Below, in pieces: positions 1 to 7,622 of a DNA stretch of 64,000 bases (position 1 is the first letter of the stretch; each line of letters opens with the position of its first letter). A program made the position numbers and the translations under genes. Location of the stretch: assembly GCF_000306785.1 (NCBI RefSeq), contig NC_017955.1:2108001-2172000 (forward strand), read 5' to 3'. This DNA is from Modestobacter italicus. GTDB lineage: Bacteria; Actinomycetota; Actinomycetes; Mycobacteriales; Geodermatophilaceae. A model generated the notes under the pieces. It saw only the letters and a program-made list of their open reading frames with translations, made no database searches and was not told the origin of the DNA.

Positions 1-161
1 GCGGCCGGGTAGCGGGTCAGCTCCTCGGACGCGCCGCCGAACAGGTCGCCGTAGCGGGTGTCGTACTCGACGGCGAGGTCGGCGAACAGCGGCGCGGCCA
101 GCGGGTCGTCGAGGTGCACGCGCACCACCTGGAGGGCGTGCGGGGACAGGGACGTGGACAT
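1..161 (-). CDS. GNAT family N-acetyltransferase (C-terminus outside window)
   Basis: Only the first 53 codons are present; the gene runs off the left edge. The start is ATG at 161, with an AGGAG about ten bases upstream. The visible N-terminus (LQVVRVHLDDPLAAPLFADL, then VEYDTRYG and a ...ELTRYP segment) resembles small GNAT acetyltransferases that accompany flavin-dependent sulfur monooxygenases. It is divergent from the monooxygenase operon at 736-5622 and lies downstream of a SAM riboswitch and a Cys-type leader peptide, so it is probably sulfur regulated. In the Bacillus yxe system an N-acetyltransferase primes S-modified cysteine for an NtaA-type monooxygenase; a similar role here is inference. 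Family assignment from the N-terminus alone is moderately secure. Confidence 0.6.
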   Translation of the reverse strand, partial: MSTSLSPHALQVVRVHLDDPLAAPLFADLAVEYDTRYGDLFGGASEELTRYPA

Positions 162-231
162 GCGGGAGGAGCTCCTGTGCGGAGGCGCGCGCCGACGAGG
201 GCGCGCGGAGGTGGGACGGGAGGGCTGCGGG

Positions 232-324
232 TCAGCGACAGAGCGCGCTGTCGGTGCGCAGCAGGTCCACGGTCGGCCGGCCGACCAGGTCGGTGGCGGC
301 GGCACGGATGCCGGTCTGTCCCAC
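232..324 (-). CDS. Cys-type leader peptide of the acetyltransferase transcript
   Basis: A 30-codon reading frame with GTG start at 324 and TGA at 232-234. A GAGGAG (333-338 on the other strand) is spaced 8 bases from the start. The C-terminal half reads VDLLRTDSALCR, the hallmark of the short actinobacterial leader peptides found before sulfur-assimilation operons, with one Cys codon just before the stop. It lies between the SAM riboswitch and the acetyltransferase start. Known family behaviour: ribosome stalling at the terminal Cys codon senses cysteine and controls the downstream genes. A second, divergent leader of the same family lies at 618-713. Confidence 0.8.
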   Translation of the reverse strand: MGQTGIRAAATDLVGRPTVDLLRTDSALCR

Positions 325-391
325 GGGTGCTGCTCCTCGTTCGTCCCCTCGGGAGGGGAGGCCTCTGCTTGCCGGGCGCGGACGCGCACGG

Positions 392-474
392 CCAGGTCGT
401 CACCCGGGGCACCCCGTCGCAGGGAGGGTTGCCGGCCAGCGAGCCGGGGCTTGTCGCTGGCGCTCAGGACCTGG
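392..474 (-). ncRNA. SAM riboswitch, SAM-IV-like (actinobacterial S-box clan)
   Basis: Read on the minus strand, a 7-bp closing stem pairs CCAGGTC with GACCTGG. Inside it are the conserved pieces of the S-box clan: CTGAGCGCCAGC, AAGCCCCGGCTCGCTGGC, CCGGCAACCCTCC and GGGGTGCCCCGGGTGA. The arrangement matches actinobacterial SAM-IV elements rather than the longer Bacillus SAM-I form. It lies directly after a promoter (-10 at 480-485) and before a Cys leader peptide and the acetyltransferase, so it should switch that transcript off when S-adenosylmethionine is plentiful. A covariance search (RF00634 versus RF00162) would settle the subclass. Confidence 0.82.
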
Positions 475-479
475 CAGGG

Positions 480-509
480 ACGATAGGGGCACACCCGGCG
501 ACGCGTCAA
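480..509 (-). promoter_or_regulatory. Sigma-70-type promoter for riboswitch/acetyltransferase transcript
   Basis: On the minus strand a TTGACG -35 box (504-509) and a TATCGT -10 box (480-485) are separated by 18 bases. Transcription would begin a few bases before the riboswitch closing stem at 474, the expected spacing for a riboswitch leader. This is a sequence prediction only. Confidence 0.55.
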
Positions 510-524
510 TTACGATCGACTTGA
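506..524. promoter_or_regulatory. Candidate LysR-type operator TCAA-N11-TTGA
   Basis: An inverted repeat of TCAA and TTGA arms with an 11-base spacer fits the T-N11-A pattern of LysR-family regulators such as CysB-like proteins. It overlaps the -35 box of the leftward promoter and lies upstream of the rightward leader peptide, in an A/T-richer patch of otherwise GC-rich DNA. It could coordinate both divergent sulfur transcripts. Binding is inferred. Confidence 0.35.
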
Positions 525-617
525 TAGACATTGTGAGCCTCTGCACTCGCCGGAGGGGAACAGCCCGCCCCCCGGACGCGGTTGCGCCAGTCACCCGGAC
601 ACCGGAAGGAGACGCAC

Positions 618-713
618 GTGCCCCGCACCCCGCTGGTCTGCCGCCGGCACGTCGACCTCCTGCGCACGGCGAGCGCGCAGTGTCAGCGCACGGTCGGAAC
701 CCCGCGTCCCTGA
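618..713 (+). CDS. Cys-type leader peptide of the sulfur monooxygenase operon
   Basis: A 31-residue reading frame with GTG start at 618, preceded by GGAAGGAGA at 604-612, ending TGA at 711-713. The peptide contains LVCRRHVDLLRTASAQC, which is the conserved signature of actinobacterial sulfur-operon leader peptides. It ends 22 bases before the FAD-binding oxidoreductase start at 736. In characterised mycobacterial relatives, translation of the Cys-rich end controls expression of the downstream operon in response to cysteine. This one has two Cys codons (LVC and AQC). It is missed by ordinary gene callers because of its length. Confidence 0.85.
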   Translation: MPRTPLVCRRHVDLLRTASAQCQRTVGTPRP

Positions 714-735
714 CCCTCCGCTCCCCGGAGTCCGC

Positions 736-2616
736 ATGCCCGCCGCACCCCCGCACACCCCCGCCGGCCCGTCGATCGCCGTGGTCGGCGCCGGCCCCAC
801 CGCCATCGGCCTGCTCGAGCGGCTGGTCGCCAGCGCGCCCGAGCTGAGCGGCCCCGGCCGCCTGCAGGTGCACCTCGTCGACCCGCACCCGCCGGGCGGC
901 GGCCGGGTGTGGCGCGCGGCCCAGCCCTCGCTGCTCTGGGCCAACTCGCTGGCCGCCGACGTCACGGTGCTGCCCGACGCGTCGGTGACCGTCGACGGCC
1001 CGGTGGGCGAGGGCACCACGCTGTGGCAGTGGGTGGAGGCGGTGGGCCGGCACCTGCCCGAGGGCGACCCGGTGGGTGAGGAAGCGCGGGCGGTGACGCC
1101 GACGTCCTTCCCGTCCCGGCCGCTGGTGAACGCCTACCTGGGCTGGGTGCTGGCCGAGGTGGTCGCGGCGGCCCGCCCGTGGGCCGACGTGCACCTGCAC
1201 GAGGACACCGTGGTCGACGTCCGGGTGCGCGCCGAGGGCGTCGACGTGGAGCTCGCCGACGGTCGGGTGCTCCCCGCCGACCTGGCCGTGCTCGCCCAGG
1301 GCCACCTCGACGCGCACGCCACCGCCGCCGAGCGCGCCGTCGCCGAGCGCGCGGCCGGCGCGGGGCTCTGCTACCTCCCGACCGGCTACACCGCCGACCT
1401 CGACCTCGACCGGCTCGCGCCGGGGGAGGACGTGCTCGTCCGCGGCGCCGGGCTGGCCTTCATCGACCTCATGGTGCTGCTGACCAGCGGACGCGGCGGC
1501 CGCTTCGAGCCGGCGGGCGACGGGCTGCGCTACCTCCCCTCCGGCCAGGAGCCGGTGCTGCACGTCGGGTCCCGGCGCGGCGTGCCCTACCGGGCCAAGC
1601 TGGGCTACGTCTGGCCCGGGCCGCCGGTGCCGCTGCGGTTCTTCACCCCCGAGGCGCTGGACGCCGATCGGGAGCTCGACCTGCGCGCCGACCTGGCGCC
1701 GGTGATCGCCCGCGAGCTCGGCTGGGCGCACTACACCGAGCTGTTCCGCGCCCACCCCGAGCGCACCGCGCTGCCCTGGGCCGAGTTCGCCGACGCGTAC
1801 GTGGCCGGGGGAGACCTGACCGCCCTGGTCGCGGCCGCCGTCCCCGACCCGGCCGACCGGTTCGACCTCGCGGCCCGGGACCGGCCGCTGGCCGGGGCCC
1901 GGTTCGGTACCGCCGCCGAGCTGCAGGAGGCGGTGCGCGGGCTGGTGCGGGCCGACCTGACCCGCTCGGCGGACCCGGCGCACAGCACCGACGCCGCCGT
2001 CTTCACCGCCCTGCTGTTCTGCCACGGCACGATCGCCGGGCTGGTCGCCGCCGGGCGGCTGACGCCGCGGTCGGAGGCCGAGGACGTCGCCGGCTGGTGG
2101 ATGAACCTGTTCAGCTACCTGGCCAGCGGACCGCCGGCGCCGCGGCTGGCCGAGCTGCTCGCGCTGTCGGAGGCCGGCGTGGTCCGGTTCCTGGGCGCGG
2201 ACACCCGCTTCGACCTCGACGAGGGCACCGGGGTGTTCACCGCGCGGTCCTCCTCGGTCGACTCCGTGGTCACCGCCCGGGCGATGGTCGAGGCCCGGCT
2301 GCCCGCGCCGGCGGTCTCAGCGACCCCGGACCGGCTGGTCAGCTCGCTGGTCACCCGCGGGGTCGCCGCGGAGAAGACCGTGCCGGACGGCACCGGCACC
2401 GGCCGGCTGCACGTCGACGCCGAGCAGCGGGTGGTCAGCGCGACCGGGCTGCCGCAGGACCGGCTGTTCGCGGTCGGCTTCTGGACCTCCGGCGCCCAGG
2501 TGGCCGCCTTCGCCCGTCCCCGCACCAACGCCCCCTTCTTCCGCCAGAACGACGCCCTCGCCCGCCGGCTGTGGCAGGCCGTCACCGGCCGCGCCGCCGT
2601 CGCCGTCGCGGCCTGA
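736..2616 (+). CDS. FAD/NAD(P)-binding oxidoreductase
   Basis: A 626-residue protein of the FAD-NAD(P)-binding type (NAD_binding_9-like). The N-terminus has the dinucleotide fold motif IAVVGAGPTAIGLLERL (residues about 14-30), and a second region, VLVRGAGLAFIDLMVLL, lies near residue 235. The start ATG at 736 has GGAG five bases upstream. It is the first full gene after the Cys leader peptide and is followed after 18 bases by two flavin-dependent monooxygenases, so it probably takes part in the same sulfur-salvage pathway, either as an amine/thioether oxygenase or as a redox partner. The specific substrate cannot be read from sequence. Confidence 0.8.
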   Translation: MPAAPPHTPAGPSIAVVGAGPTAIGLLERLVASAPELSGPGRLQVHLVDPHPPGGGRVWRAAQPSLLWANSLAADVTVLPDASVTVDGPVGEGTTLWQWVEAVGRHLPEGDPVGEEARAVTPTSFPSRPLVNAYLGWVLAEVVAAARPWADVHLHEDTVVDVRVRAEGVDVELADGRVLPADLAVLAQGHLDAHATAAERAVAERAAGAGLCYLPTGYTADLDLDRLAPGEDVLVRGAGLAFIDLMVLLTSGRGGRFEPAGDGLRYLPSGQEPVLHVGSRRGVPYRAKLGYVWPGPPVPLRFFTPEALDADRELDLRADLAPVIARELGWAHYTELFRAHPERTALPWAEFADAYVAGGDLTALVAAAVPDPADRFDLAARDRPLAGARFGTAAELQEAVRGLVRADLTRSADPAHSTDAAVFTALLFCHGTIAGLVAAGRLTPRSEAEDVAGWWMNLFSYLASGPPAPRLAELLALSEAGVVRFLGADTRFDLDEGTGVFTARSSSVDSVVTARAMVEARLPAPAVSATPDRLVSSLVTRGVAAEKTVPDGTGTGRLHVDAEQRVVSATGLPQDRLFAVGFWTSGAQVAAFARPRTNAPFFRQNDALARRLWQAVTGRAAVAVAA

Positions 2617-2634
2617 TCCCCCCGGAGCCCCCCG

Positions 2635-3789
2635 ATGAGCACCCCCTTCCACCTCGCCGTCGCCCTCGACGGCGCCGGCTGGCACCCCGCCGCGTGGCGC
2701 GAGCCCGACGCCCGCCCGACCGAGCTGCTCACCCCCCGGTACTGGGTCGACCTGGTGCAGGAGGCCGAGCGCGGCCTGCTCGACCTGGTCACCATCGAGG
2801 ACGGCCTGTCCCTGCAGTCCACCGACCGCCAGGGCCCGGACGAGCGCACCGACCAGGTGCGCGGCCGGCTGGACGCCGTCCAGGTCGCCGCCCGGGTCGC
2901 GCCGCTGACGTCGGCGATCGGGCTGGTGCCGACCGCGATCGCCACCCACACCGAGCCGTTCCACCTGTCCAAGGCGATCGCCACCCTCGACTACGTGAGC
3001 ACCGGCCGCGCCGGCGTCCGGGTCAAGGTCAGCAGCAGCCCGGCCGAGGCCGCCCACATCGGCCGCCGCGCGGTCCTCGGCACCGACGACCTGTTCGCCG
3101 AGGCCGCCGACTGGGTCGAGGTGCTCCGCCGGCTCTGGGACAGCTGGGAGGACGACGCGGAGGTCCGCGACGTCGCCACCGGCCGGTTCGTCGACCGGGA
3201 GAAGCTGCACTACATCGACTTCGAGGGCCGGTTCTTCTCGGTGAAGGGCCCCTCGATCACGCCCCGGCCGCCGCAGGGCCAGCCGGTGGTGGCGGCGCTG
3301 GCGCACCAGCAGCTGCCGTACGAGTTCGTGGCCGGCAGCACCGACCTGGGGTTCGTCACCCCGACGGACGCCGCCGACGCCGGCCGCATCCTGGGCCTGG
3401 TGCGCACCGCCCAGGACGCCGCCGGCCGGGCCGCGGAGACCGTGCACGTGTTCGGCGACCTGGTCGTGTTCCTGGACGACGACGCCGCGACCGCCCGCGC
3501 CCGCCGCGACCGGCTCGACGAGCGCGCCAGGGCCGGGTACCGCAGCGATGCCGCCGTCTACGTCGGGACCCCGGCCGGGCTGGCCGACCAGCTCACCGAG
3601 TGGGCGCAGGCCGGGCTGACCGGGTTCCGGCTCCGGCCGGCGACCCTGCCGCACGACCTGCGGCAGGTCACCACCGGCCTGGTGCCCGAGCTGCAGCGCC
3701 GCGGCCTGTTCCGGACGGCCTACGAGGCGTCCACCCTGCGCGGCCTGCTCGGGCTCCCGCGCCCCGCCAACCGCTACGCCACCGCCTGA
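2635..3789 (+). CDS. LLM-class flavin-dependent monooxygenase
   Basis: A 384-residue bacterial-luciferase-like TIM-barrel oxidoreductase. Visible family segments are the N-terminal FHLAVALDG strand, ERGLLDLVTIEDGL near residue 48, and TLDYVSTGRAGVRVKVSS near residue 118, which corresponds to the usual LDxxSxGR...V motif. Such enzymes use FMNH2 and O2 to oxidise and cleave C-S bonds or related substrates. It ends 10 bases before a second, larger family member, and the operon finishes with a flavin reductase that would supply FMNH2. The upstream Cys leader peptide suggests induction under sulfur limitation. The substrate is unknown. Confidence 0.85.
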   Translation: MSTPFHLAVALDGAGWHPAAWREPDARPTELLTPRYWVDLVQEAERGLLDLVTIEDGLSLQSTDRQGPDERTDQVRGRLDAVQVAARVAPLTSAIGLVPTAIATHTEPFHLSKAIATLDYVSTGRAGVRVKVSSSPAEAAHIGRRAVLGTDDLFAEAADWVEVLRRLWDSWEDDAEVRDVATGRFVDREKLHYIDFEGRFFSVKGPSITPRPPQGQPVVAALAHQQLPYEFVAGSTDLGFVTPTDAADAGRILGLVRTAQDAAGRAAETVHVFGDLVVFLDDDAATARARRDRLDERARAGYRSDAAVYVGTPAGLADQLTEWAQAGLTGFRLRPATLPHDLRQVTTGLVPELQRRGLFRTAYEASTLRGLLGLPRPANRYATA

Positions 3790-3799
3790 GGACGCCGTC

Positions 3800-5146
3800 A
3801 TGACCAAGCAGGTCCACCTCGCCGCGCACTTCCCCGGCGTCAACAACACCACCGTGTGGAGCGACCCGGCCGCCGGCAGCCACATCGAGTTCTCCTCGTT
3901 CGTCCGCTTCGCCCAGGCCGCCGAGCGCGGGAAGTTCGACTTCCTGTTCCTCGCCGAGGGGCTGCGGCTGCGCGAGCAGAACGGCGCGATCTACGACCTG
4001 GACGTCGTCGGCCGCCCGGACACCTTCACCGTGCTCGCGGCGCTGGCCGCGGTCACCGAGCACCTCGGCCTGGCCGGCACGATCAACTCGACGTTCAACG
4101 AGCCCTACGAGGTGGCCCGCCAGTTCGCCTCGCTGGACCACCTGTCCGGCGGCCGGGCGGCCTGGAACGTCGTCACCTCCTGGGACGCGTTCACCGGGGA
4201 GAACTTCCGCCGCGGCGGCTTCCTGGCCCAGGACCAGCGCTACGAGCGGGCCCGCACCTTCCTGGCCACCGTGCAGGAGCTGCTGGACAGCTGGCGGGGG
4301 GACGAGGTCGTCGCCGACCCGGCCAGCGGGGTGTTCCTCGCCGACCCGGCCGCGGGCACCTTCGCGCACACCGACGCGCACTTCGACATCTCCGGCCGCT
4401 TCGACGTCCCGCGCAGCCCGCAGGGCCGGCCGGTCGTCTTCCAGGCCGGCGACTCCGAGGAGGGCCGCGAGTTCGCCGCCTCGGCGGCCGACGCGATCTT
4501 CAGCCGGCACGGCACCAAGGAGGCCGGCCAGGCCTTCTACGCCGACGTCAAGGGCCGGCTGGCGAAGTACGGCCGGACCCCGGCAGACCTGCTGATCCTC
4601 CCGGCCGCCACCTTCGTGATCGGTGAGACCGACGCGGAGGCCGCCGAGCTCGCCGCCGAGGTGCGCCGGCAGCAGGTGTCCGGGCAGACGGCGCTGCGCA
4701 AGCTCGAGGAGGTCTGGAACCGGGACCTCTCCGGCTACGACCCCGACGGCCCGCTGCCCGAGGTCGACCCGCTGGTCGGCGAGCACACCGTGGCCCGGGG
4801 CCGGGCCAGCGTGCGGATGAACCGCGACCCGCTGGCGGTCGCCAGGGCCTGGCGCGAGCAGGCCGACGCCAAGGGCCTGTCGATCCGCGAGCTGATGATC
4901 GAGACCAGCAGCCGGCAGTCGTTCATCGGCAGCCCGACCACCGTCGCCGAGCAGATGATCGACCTGGTGCAGTCCGACGCCAGCGACGGCTTCATCCTGG
5001 TCCCGCACATCACCCCCGGCGGCCTGGACCCGGTGGTGGACTCCGTCGTCCCGGTGCTGCAGGAACGCGGGGTCTACCGCACGGAGTACCCGGGGACGAC
5101 GCTGCGCGACAACCTCGGCCTGCCCCCGCTCGGCGGTGCCGCGTGA
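3800..5146 (+). CDS. NtaA/SnaA/DszA-family FMN-dependent monooxygenase
   Basis: A 448-residue member of the NtaA/SnaA/DszA/ScmK group of two-component flavin monooxygenases. Family features include HLAAHFPGVNNTTVW near the start, FARFAQ-like FVRFAQAAERGKFDF at about 33, EPYEVARQFASLDHLSGGR at about 97, and AAWNVVTSWD immediately after. Length is typical. Enzymes of this group oxidise sulfides, sulfonates or N-acetyl-S-succinylcysteine using reduced FMN. The last codons overlap the GTG start of the flavin reductase (GTGA), indicating translational coupling of oxygenase and reductase. A nearby acetyltransferase would fit an S-substituted cysteine salvage route, but this is inference. Confidence 0.88.
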   Translation: MTKQVHLAAHFPGVNNTTVWSDPAAGSHIEFSSFVRFAQAAERGKFDFLFLAEGLRLREQNGAIYDLDVVGRPDTFTVLAALAAVTEHLGLAGTINSTFNEPYEVARQFASLDHLSGGRAAWNVVTSWDAFTGENFRRGGFLAQDQRYERARTFLATVQELLDSWRGDEVVADPASGVFLADPAAGTFAHTDAHFDISGRFDVPRSPQGRPVVFQAGDSEEGREFAASAADAIFSRHGTKEAGQAFYADVKGRLAKYGRTPADLLILPAATFVIGETDAEAAELAAEVRRQQVSGQTALRKLEEVWNRDLSGYDPDGPLPEVDPLVGEHTVARGRASVRMNRDPLAVARAWREQADAKGLSIRELMIETSSRQSFIGSPTTVAEQMIDLVQSDASDGFILVPHITPGGLDPVVDSVVPVLQERGVYRTEYPGTTLRDNLGLPPLGGAA

Positions 5147-5622
5147 CCGCCCCGCTCGCCGAGGACTTCCGCGCCGTGATGGCCGGGGTCGCCACCCCGG
5201 TCTCGGTCGTCACCACCCTCACCGACGGGCACCCGCACGGGACGACGGTGAGCGCGTTCGCCTCGCTGTCGATGAGCCCGCCGATGGTGCTGGTCAGCCT
5301 GGACCGCGGGTCGGAGCTGCTGGCCCGGCTCGACCACGGCAGCGTCTTCGGGGTCAACGTGCTGGCCAGTGACCAGGCGGCGCTCGCGCTGGCGTTCGCC
5401 CGCAAGGGCAGCGACAAGTTCACCGGTGTCGACTGGGTGGCGGACGCCGGCGCCCCGCGGCTGACCGGCAGCCCCGGCTGGCTGGCCTGCACGGTGAGCC
5501 GGCTGGTCGAGGGCGGGGACCACGTGATCGTGCTCGGCGAGGTGCACCGGGCGGCGACCACCGAGGCGGCGCCGCTGACCTACCACGCACGCACCTTCGG
5601 CACCCACGCCCAGGTGGCCTGA
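5143..5622 (+). CDS. Flavin reductase family protein (FMN reductase component)
   Basis: A 159-residue flavin reductase-like domain protein of normal length. It contains the family pattern GVATPVSVVTTL near residue 16, GTTVSAFASLSMSPPMVLVSL (residues about 34-54) and GVNVLASDQ near 73. The GTG start overlaps the stop of the upstream monooxygenase. The protein should reduce FMN with NAD(P)H and pass it to the two monooxygenases at 2635 and 3800. Its stop codon lies inside a 14-bp palindrome shared with the convergent DUF1918 gene. Confidence 0.9.
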   Translation: MTAPLAEDFRAVMAGVATPVSVVTTLTDGHPHGTTVSAFASLSMSPPMVLVSLDRGSELLARLDHGSVFGVNVLASDQAALALAFARKGSDKFTGVDWVADAGAPRLTGSPGWLACTVSRLVEGGDHVIVLGEVHRAATTEAAPLTYHARTFGTHAQVA

Positions 5623-5632
5623 GCCGGCTCAG
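5619..5632. terminator. Palindrome spanning two convergent stop codons
   Basis: CTGAGCCGGCTCAG is a perfect 14-bp palindrome that includes the TGA of the flavin reductase gene and the TGA of the convergent DUF1918 gene. Only six bases separate the genes. It may act as a short bidirectional terminator stem; no T-run follows, so the assignment is weak. Confidence 0.35.
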
Positions 5633-5844
5633 CCGGGGACGTGCGCGTGCGGCGGCCGCTCGGCCACCACACCGGCGTCCGGCCCCGGGAAGACCACGCA
5701 GGTGTGGTCCTCGCCCAGCCAGCGGACGACGTAGGGCGGGGAGCCGTCGCCGTGCGGCACCTCGACGATCTCGCCCACCCGTTCGGGCTGGTCGGTGACC
5801 CGCCCGTGCACCACCAGCCACTCACCGGTCCGAGCCTGCACGAC
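5629..5844 (-). CDS. DUF1918 domain-containing protein
   Basis: A small protein of 71 residues with the DUF1918 pattern: GEWLVVHGRV, GEIVEV, PPYVVRWLGEDHTCVVFPGPDA. DUF1918 proteins are a very common actinobacterial family with an SH3-like fold and unknown function. A GTG at 5850 is also in frame but lies only two bases from a GGGGAG; the GTG at 5844 has the normal 8-base spacing and gives the usual VQAR start. The gene stands alone between the sulfur operon and the antiporter gene. Confidence 0.85.
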   Translation of the reverse strand, partial: VVQARTGEWLVVHGRVTDQPERVGEIVEVPHGDGSPPYVVRWLGEDHTCVVFPGPDAGVVAERPPHAHVPG

Positions 5845-5929
5845 CACCACTCCCCGGAGCGTCGACGGAGGGTCACCGATGATGCTGGGCCCCCCTGCCG
5901 GGGCTGTCCAGGGGTCCGGGCGCGGCGGC

Positions 5930-7570
5930 TCAGCGACCTCGGGAGGGCAGCAGGCCCTCCTCGTGGTCGAGCTCCCGCTCGAGGATCCGCAGCCCCTCGT
6001 CGGGCAGCCGTGCGGCGTCCCGCCAGCGCAGCAGCTCCTCGCGCTGGGCGGCGATGACCGCCCGGCGCAGCCGGAGCGCCGCCTCGTAGGTCGGTGACAG
6101 CGGGATGTCGCCGCCCTCCGCGGTCTCGAGCACGTCCAGCCGGTGCCGGTAGCGGTCCAGCCGGTGGGTCAGCTGGGCCCGCAGCGTCGCGATGGCGCGG
6201 TCGTCGACGTCGTCGTGCTCCTCGGACTGCATGGTCTCCAGCCGGGCGAGCCCGGCCTCGGCGGCGGCGATCCGGGCCTGGTTGCGCAGCCGGGCCTCGT
6301 CGGCCTGGTCGGCCCGGCAGCCCAGCGCCCGGACCAGCGGCGCGAAGGTCAGGCCCTGCCCGACCAGGGTCACCAGCACGGCGAGGAACGCGCAGAACAG
6401 CAGCAGGTCGCGGTCGGGGAAGGGCGCCCCGCTGTCGGTGACCAGCGGCAGGGTGAAGATCGCGGCCAGGCTGATCACGCCGCGGGTCCCGGCCCAGCTG
6501 AGGACGACGATCTCGCGGACGCTGAGCCGGTCGCTGAACCGCGCGCCGTCGAGGTCCTGGCCGCCCAGCCGGCTGTGCATCGACCGGGGGAGGGACTCGG
6601 TGAGCAGCATCCACAGCGGCCGGACCAGCAGCACGCAGCCCACGGTGATGCCCGCGGCGGTCAGGATGGTCGAGGTCTCGTACTGGCCCAACCCGCGGAT
6701 GACGGTCGGCAGCTGCTGGCCGATCAGCAGGAAGACGATGCCCTCGAGCAGGAAGTCGACCAGCCGCCACACGGCGTCGGTCTGCAGCCGGCTGGCACCC
6801 GACGTCCAGTACGGGGTGTTGTGCCCGATGACCAGGCCCGCGACGACGACGGCGAGCACCCCGGAGACGTGCAGCGCCTCGCCGAGCAGGTAGGCGACGA
6901 ACGGGGTGGCCAGCGAGATCGCGTTCGACGACAGCGGGTCGCGGCGCAGCCTCCGCAGCGGCCGGACGCCGAACGCGACGGCCAGCCCGGCGGCCACCCC
7001 GCCGGCGGCAGCGACCACGAACTCGCCGATCGCCGCGGGCGTGGAGAACCCCTCGCCCTGCGCCGCGGTGACCGCCACGGTGAGCAGCGTCAGCGCGGTC
7101 GCGTCGTTGAGCAGCCCCTCGCCCTGGATGAGGGTGATCAGCTTCGGGGGGAGCCCCACCTTGCGGCCGACCGACAGCGCGGCCACCGGGTCCGGCGGCG
7201 CCACCGCCGCACCGAGCGCGATGCCGGCGGCCAGCGTGGCGCCGGTGACGAACAGGTCGAAGCCGACGCCGATGAGCACGGCGGTGACCAGCACGAGCAG
7301 CACCGACAGGCTCACCACGGTGCGCAGGTTCCGGCGGATCGCGGTCAGCGAGGAGTCCAGCGCCGCGCTGTAGAGCAGCGGCGGGAGCACCAGGGTCAGC
7401 ACCAGGTGCGGGTCCAGGGTCACGTTGGGGCCGGGCAGCAGCGCGTAGCCGATGCCGGCCAGGGTGAGCAGCGCCGCGGCCGGCAGCCCGGTCCGGTCGG
7501 CGACCCACCGGACGGCCACGATCACCGCCACCGCGCCGAGGACCAGCAGCAACATCGTCTCGGCGCTCAC
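5930..7570 (-). CDS. Na+/H+ antiporter, CPA1 family
   Basis: A 546-residue membrane protein with about 12 hydrophobic segments followed by a charged cytoplasmic tail of roughly 130 residues. Typical CPA1 features are LVLPPLLYSAALDSSL after the second helix, AAVAPPDPVAALSVGRKVGLP (the substrate-site region with Asp) and IQGEGLLNDATALTLL. It exchanges protons for Na+ or K+ at the membrane. The GTG at 7570 is chosen because an earlier in-frame ATG at 7645 would run into the upstream glyoxalase-like gene, while GGGAGG lies just before 7570. The tail has coiled-coil-like Arg/Glu/Leu stretches. Confidence 0.88.
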   Translation of the reverse strand: MSAETMLLLVLGAVAVIVAVRWVADRTGLPAAALLTLAGIGYALLPGPNVTLDPHLVLTLVLPPLLYSAALDSSLTAIRRNLRTVVSLSVLLVLVTAVLIGVGFDLFVTGATLAAGIALGAAVAPPDPVAALSVGRKVGLPPKLITLIQGEGLLNDATALTLLTVAVTAAQGEGFSTPAAIGEFVVAAAGGVAAGLAVAFGVRPLRRLRRDPLSSNAISLATPFVAYLLGEALHVSGVLAVVVAGLVIGHNTPYWTSGASRLQTDAVWRLVDFLLEGIVFLLIGQQLPTVIRGLGQYETSTILTAAGITVGCVLLVRPLWMLLTESLPRSMHSRLGGQDLDGARFSDRLSVREIVVLSWAGTRGVISLAAIFTLPLVTDSGAPFPDRDLLLFCAFLAVLVTLVGQGLTFAPLVRALGCRADQADEARLRNQARIAAAEAGLARLETMQSEEHDDVDDRAIATLRAQLTHRLDRYRHRLDVLETAEGGDIPLSPTYEAALRLRRAVIAAQREELLRWRDAARLPDEGLRILERELDHEEGLLPSRGR

Positions 7571-7622
7571 CTCCCCATCCTCCCTGACCGGCCGGCAGCC
7601 CCCGGGACGTCGGGACGTGAAG

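Noticed and set aside
17-412. A 131-residue frame over the left sulfur-control region
   Set aside because: Pro/Arg-rich, runs through a SAM riboswitch and leader peptide, and is out of frame with the acetyltransferase.
3668-5008. Long reading frame opposite the NtaA-type monooxygenase
   Set aside because: Arg/Gly/Ala-rich shadow frame without family motifs; typical of very high GC DNA opposite a real gene.
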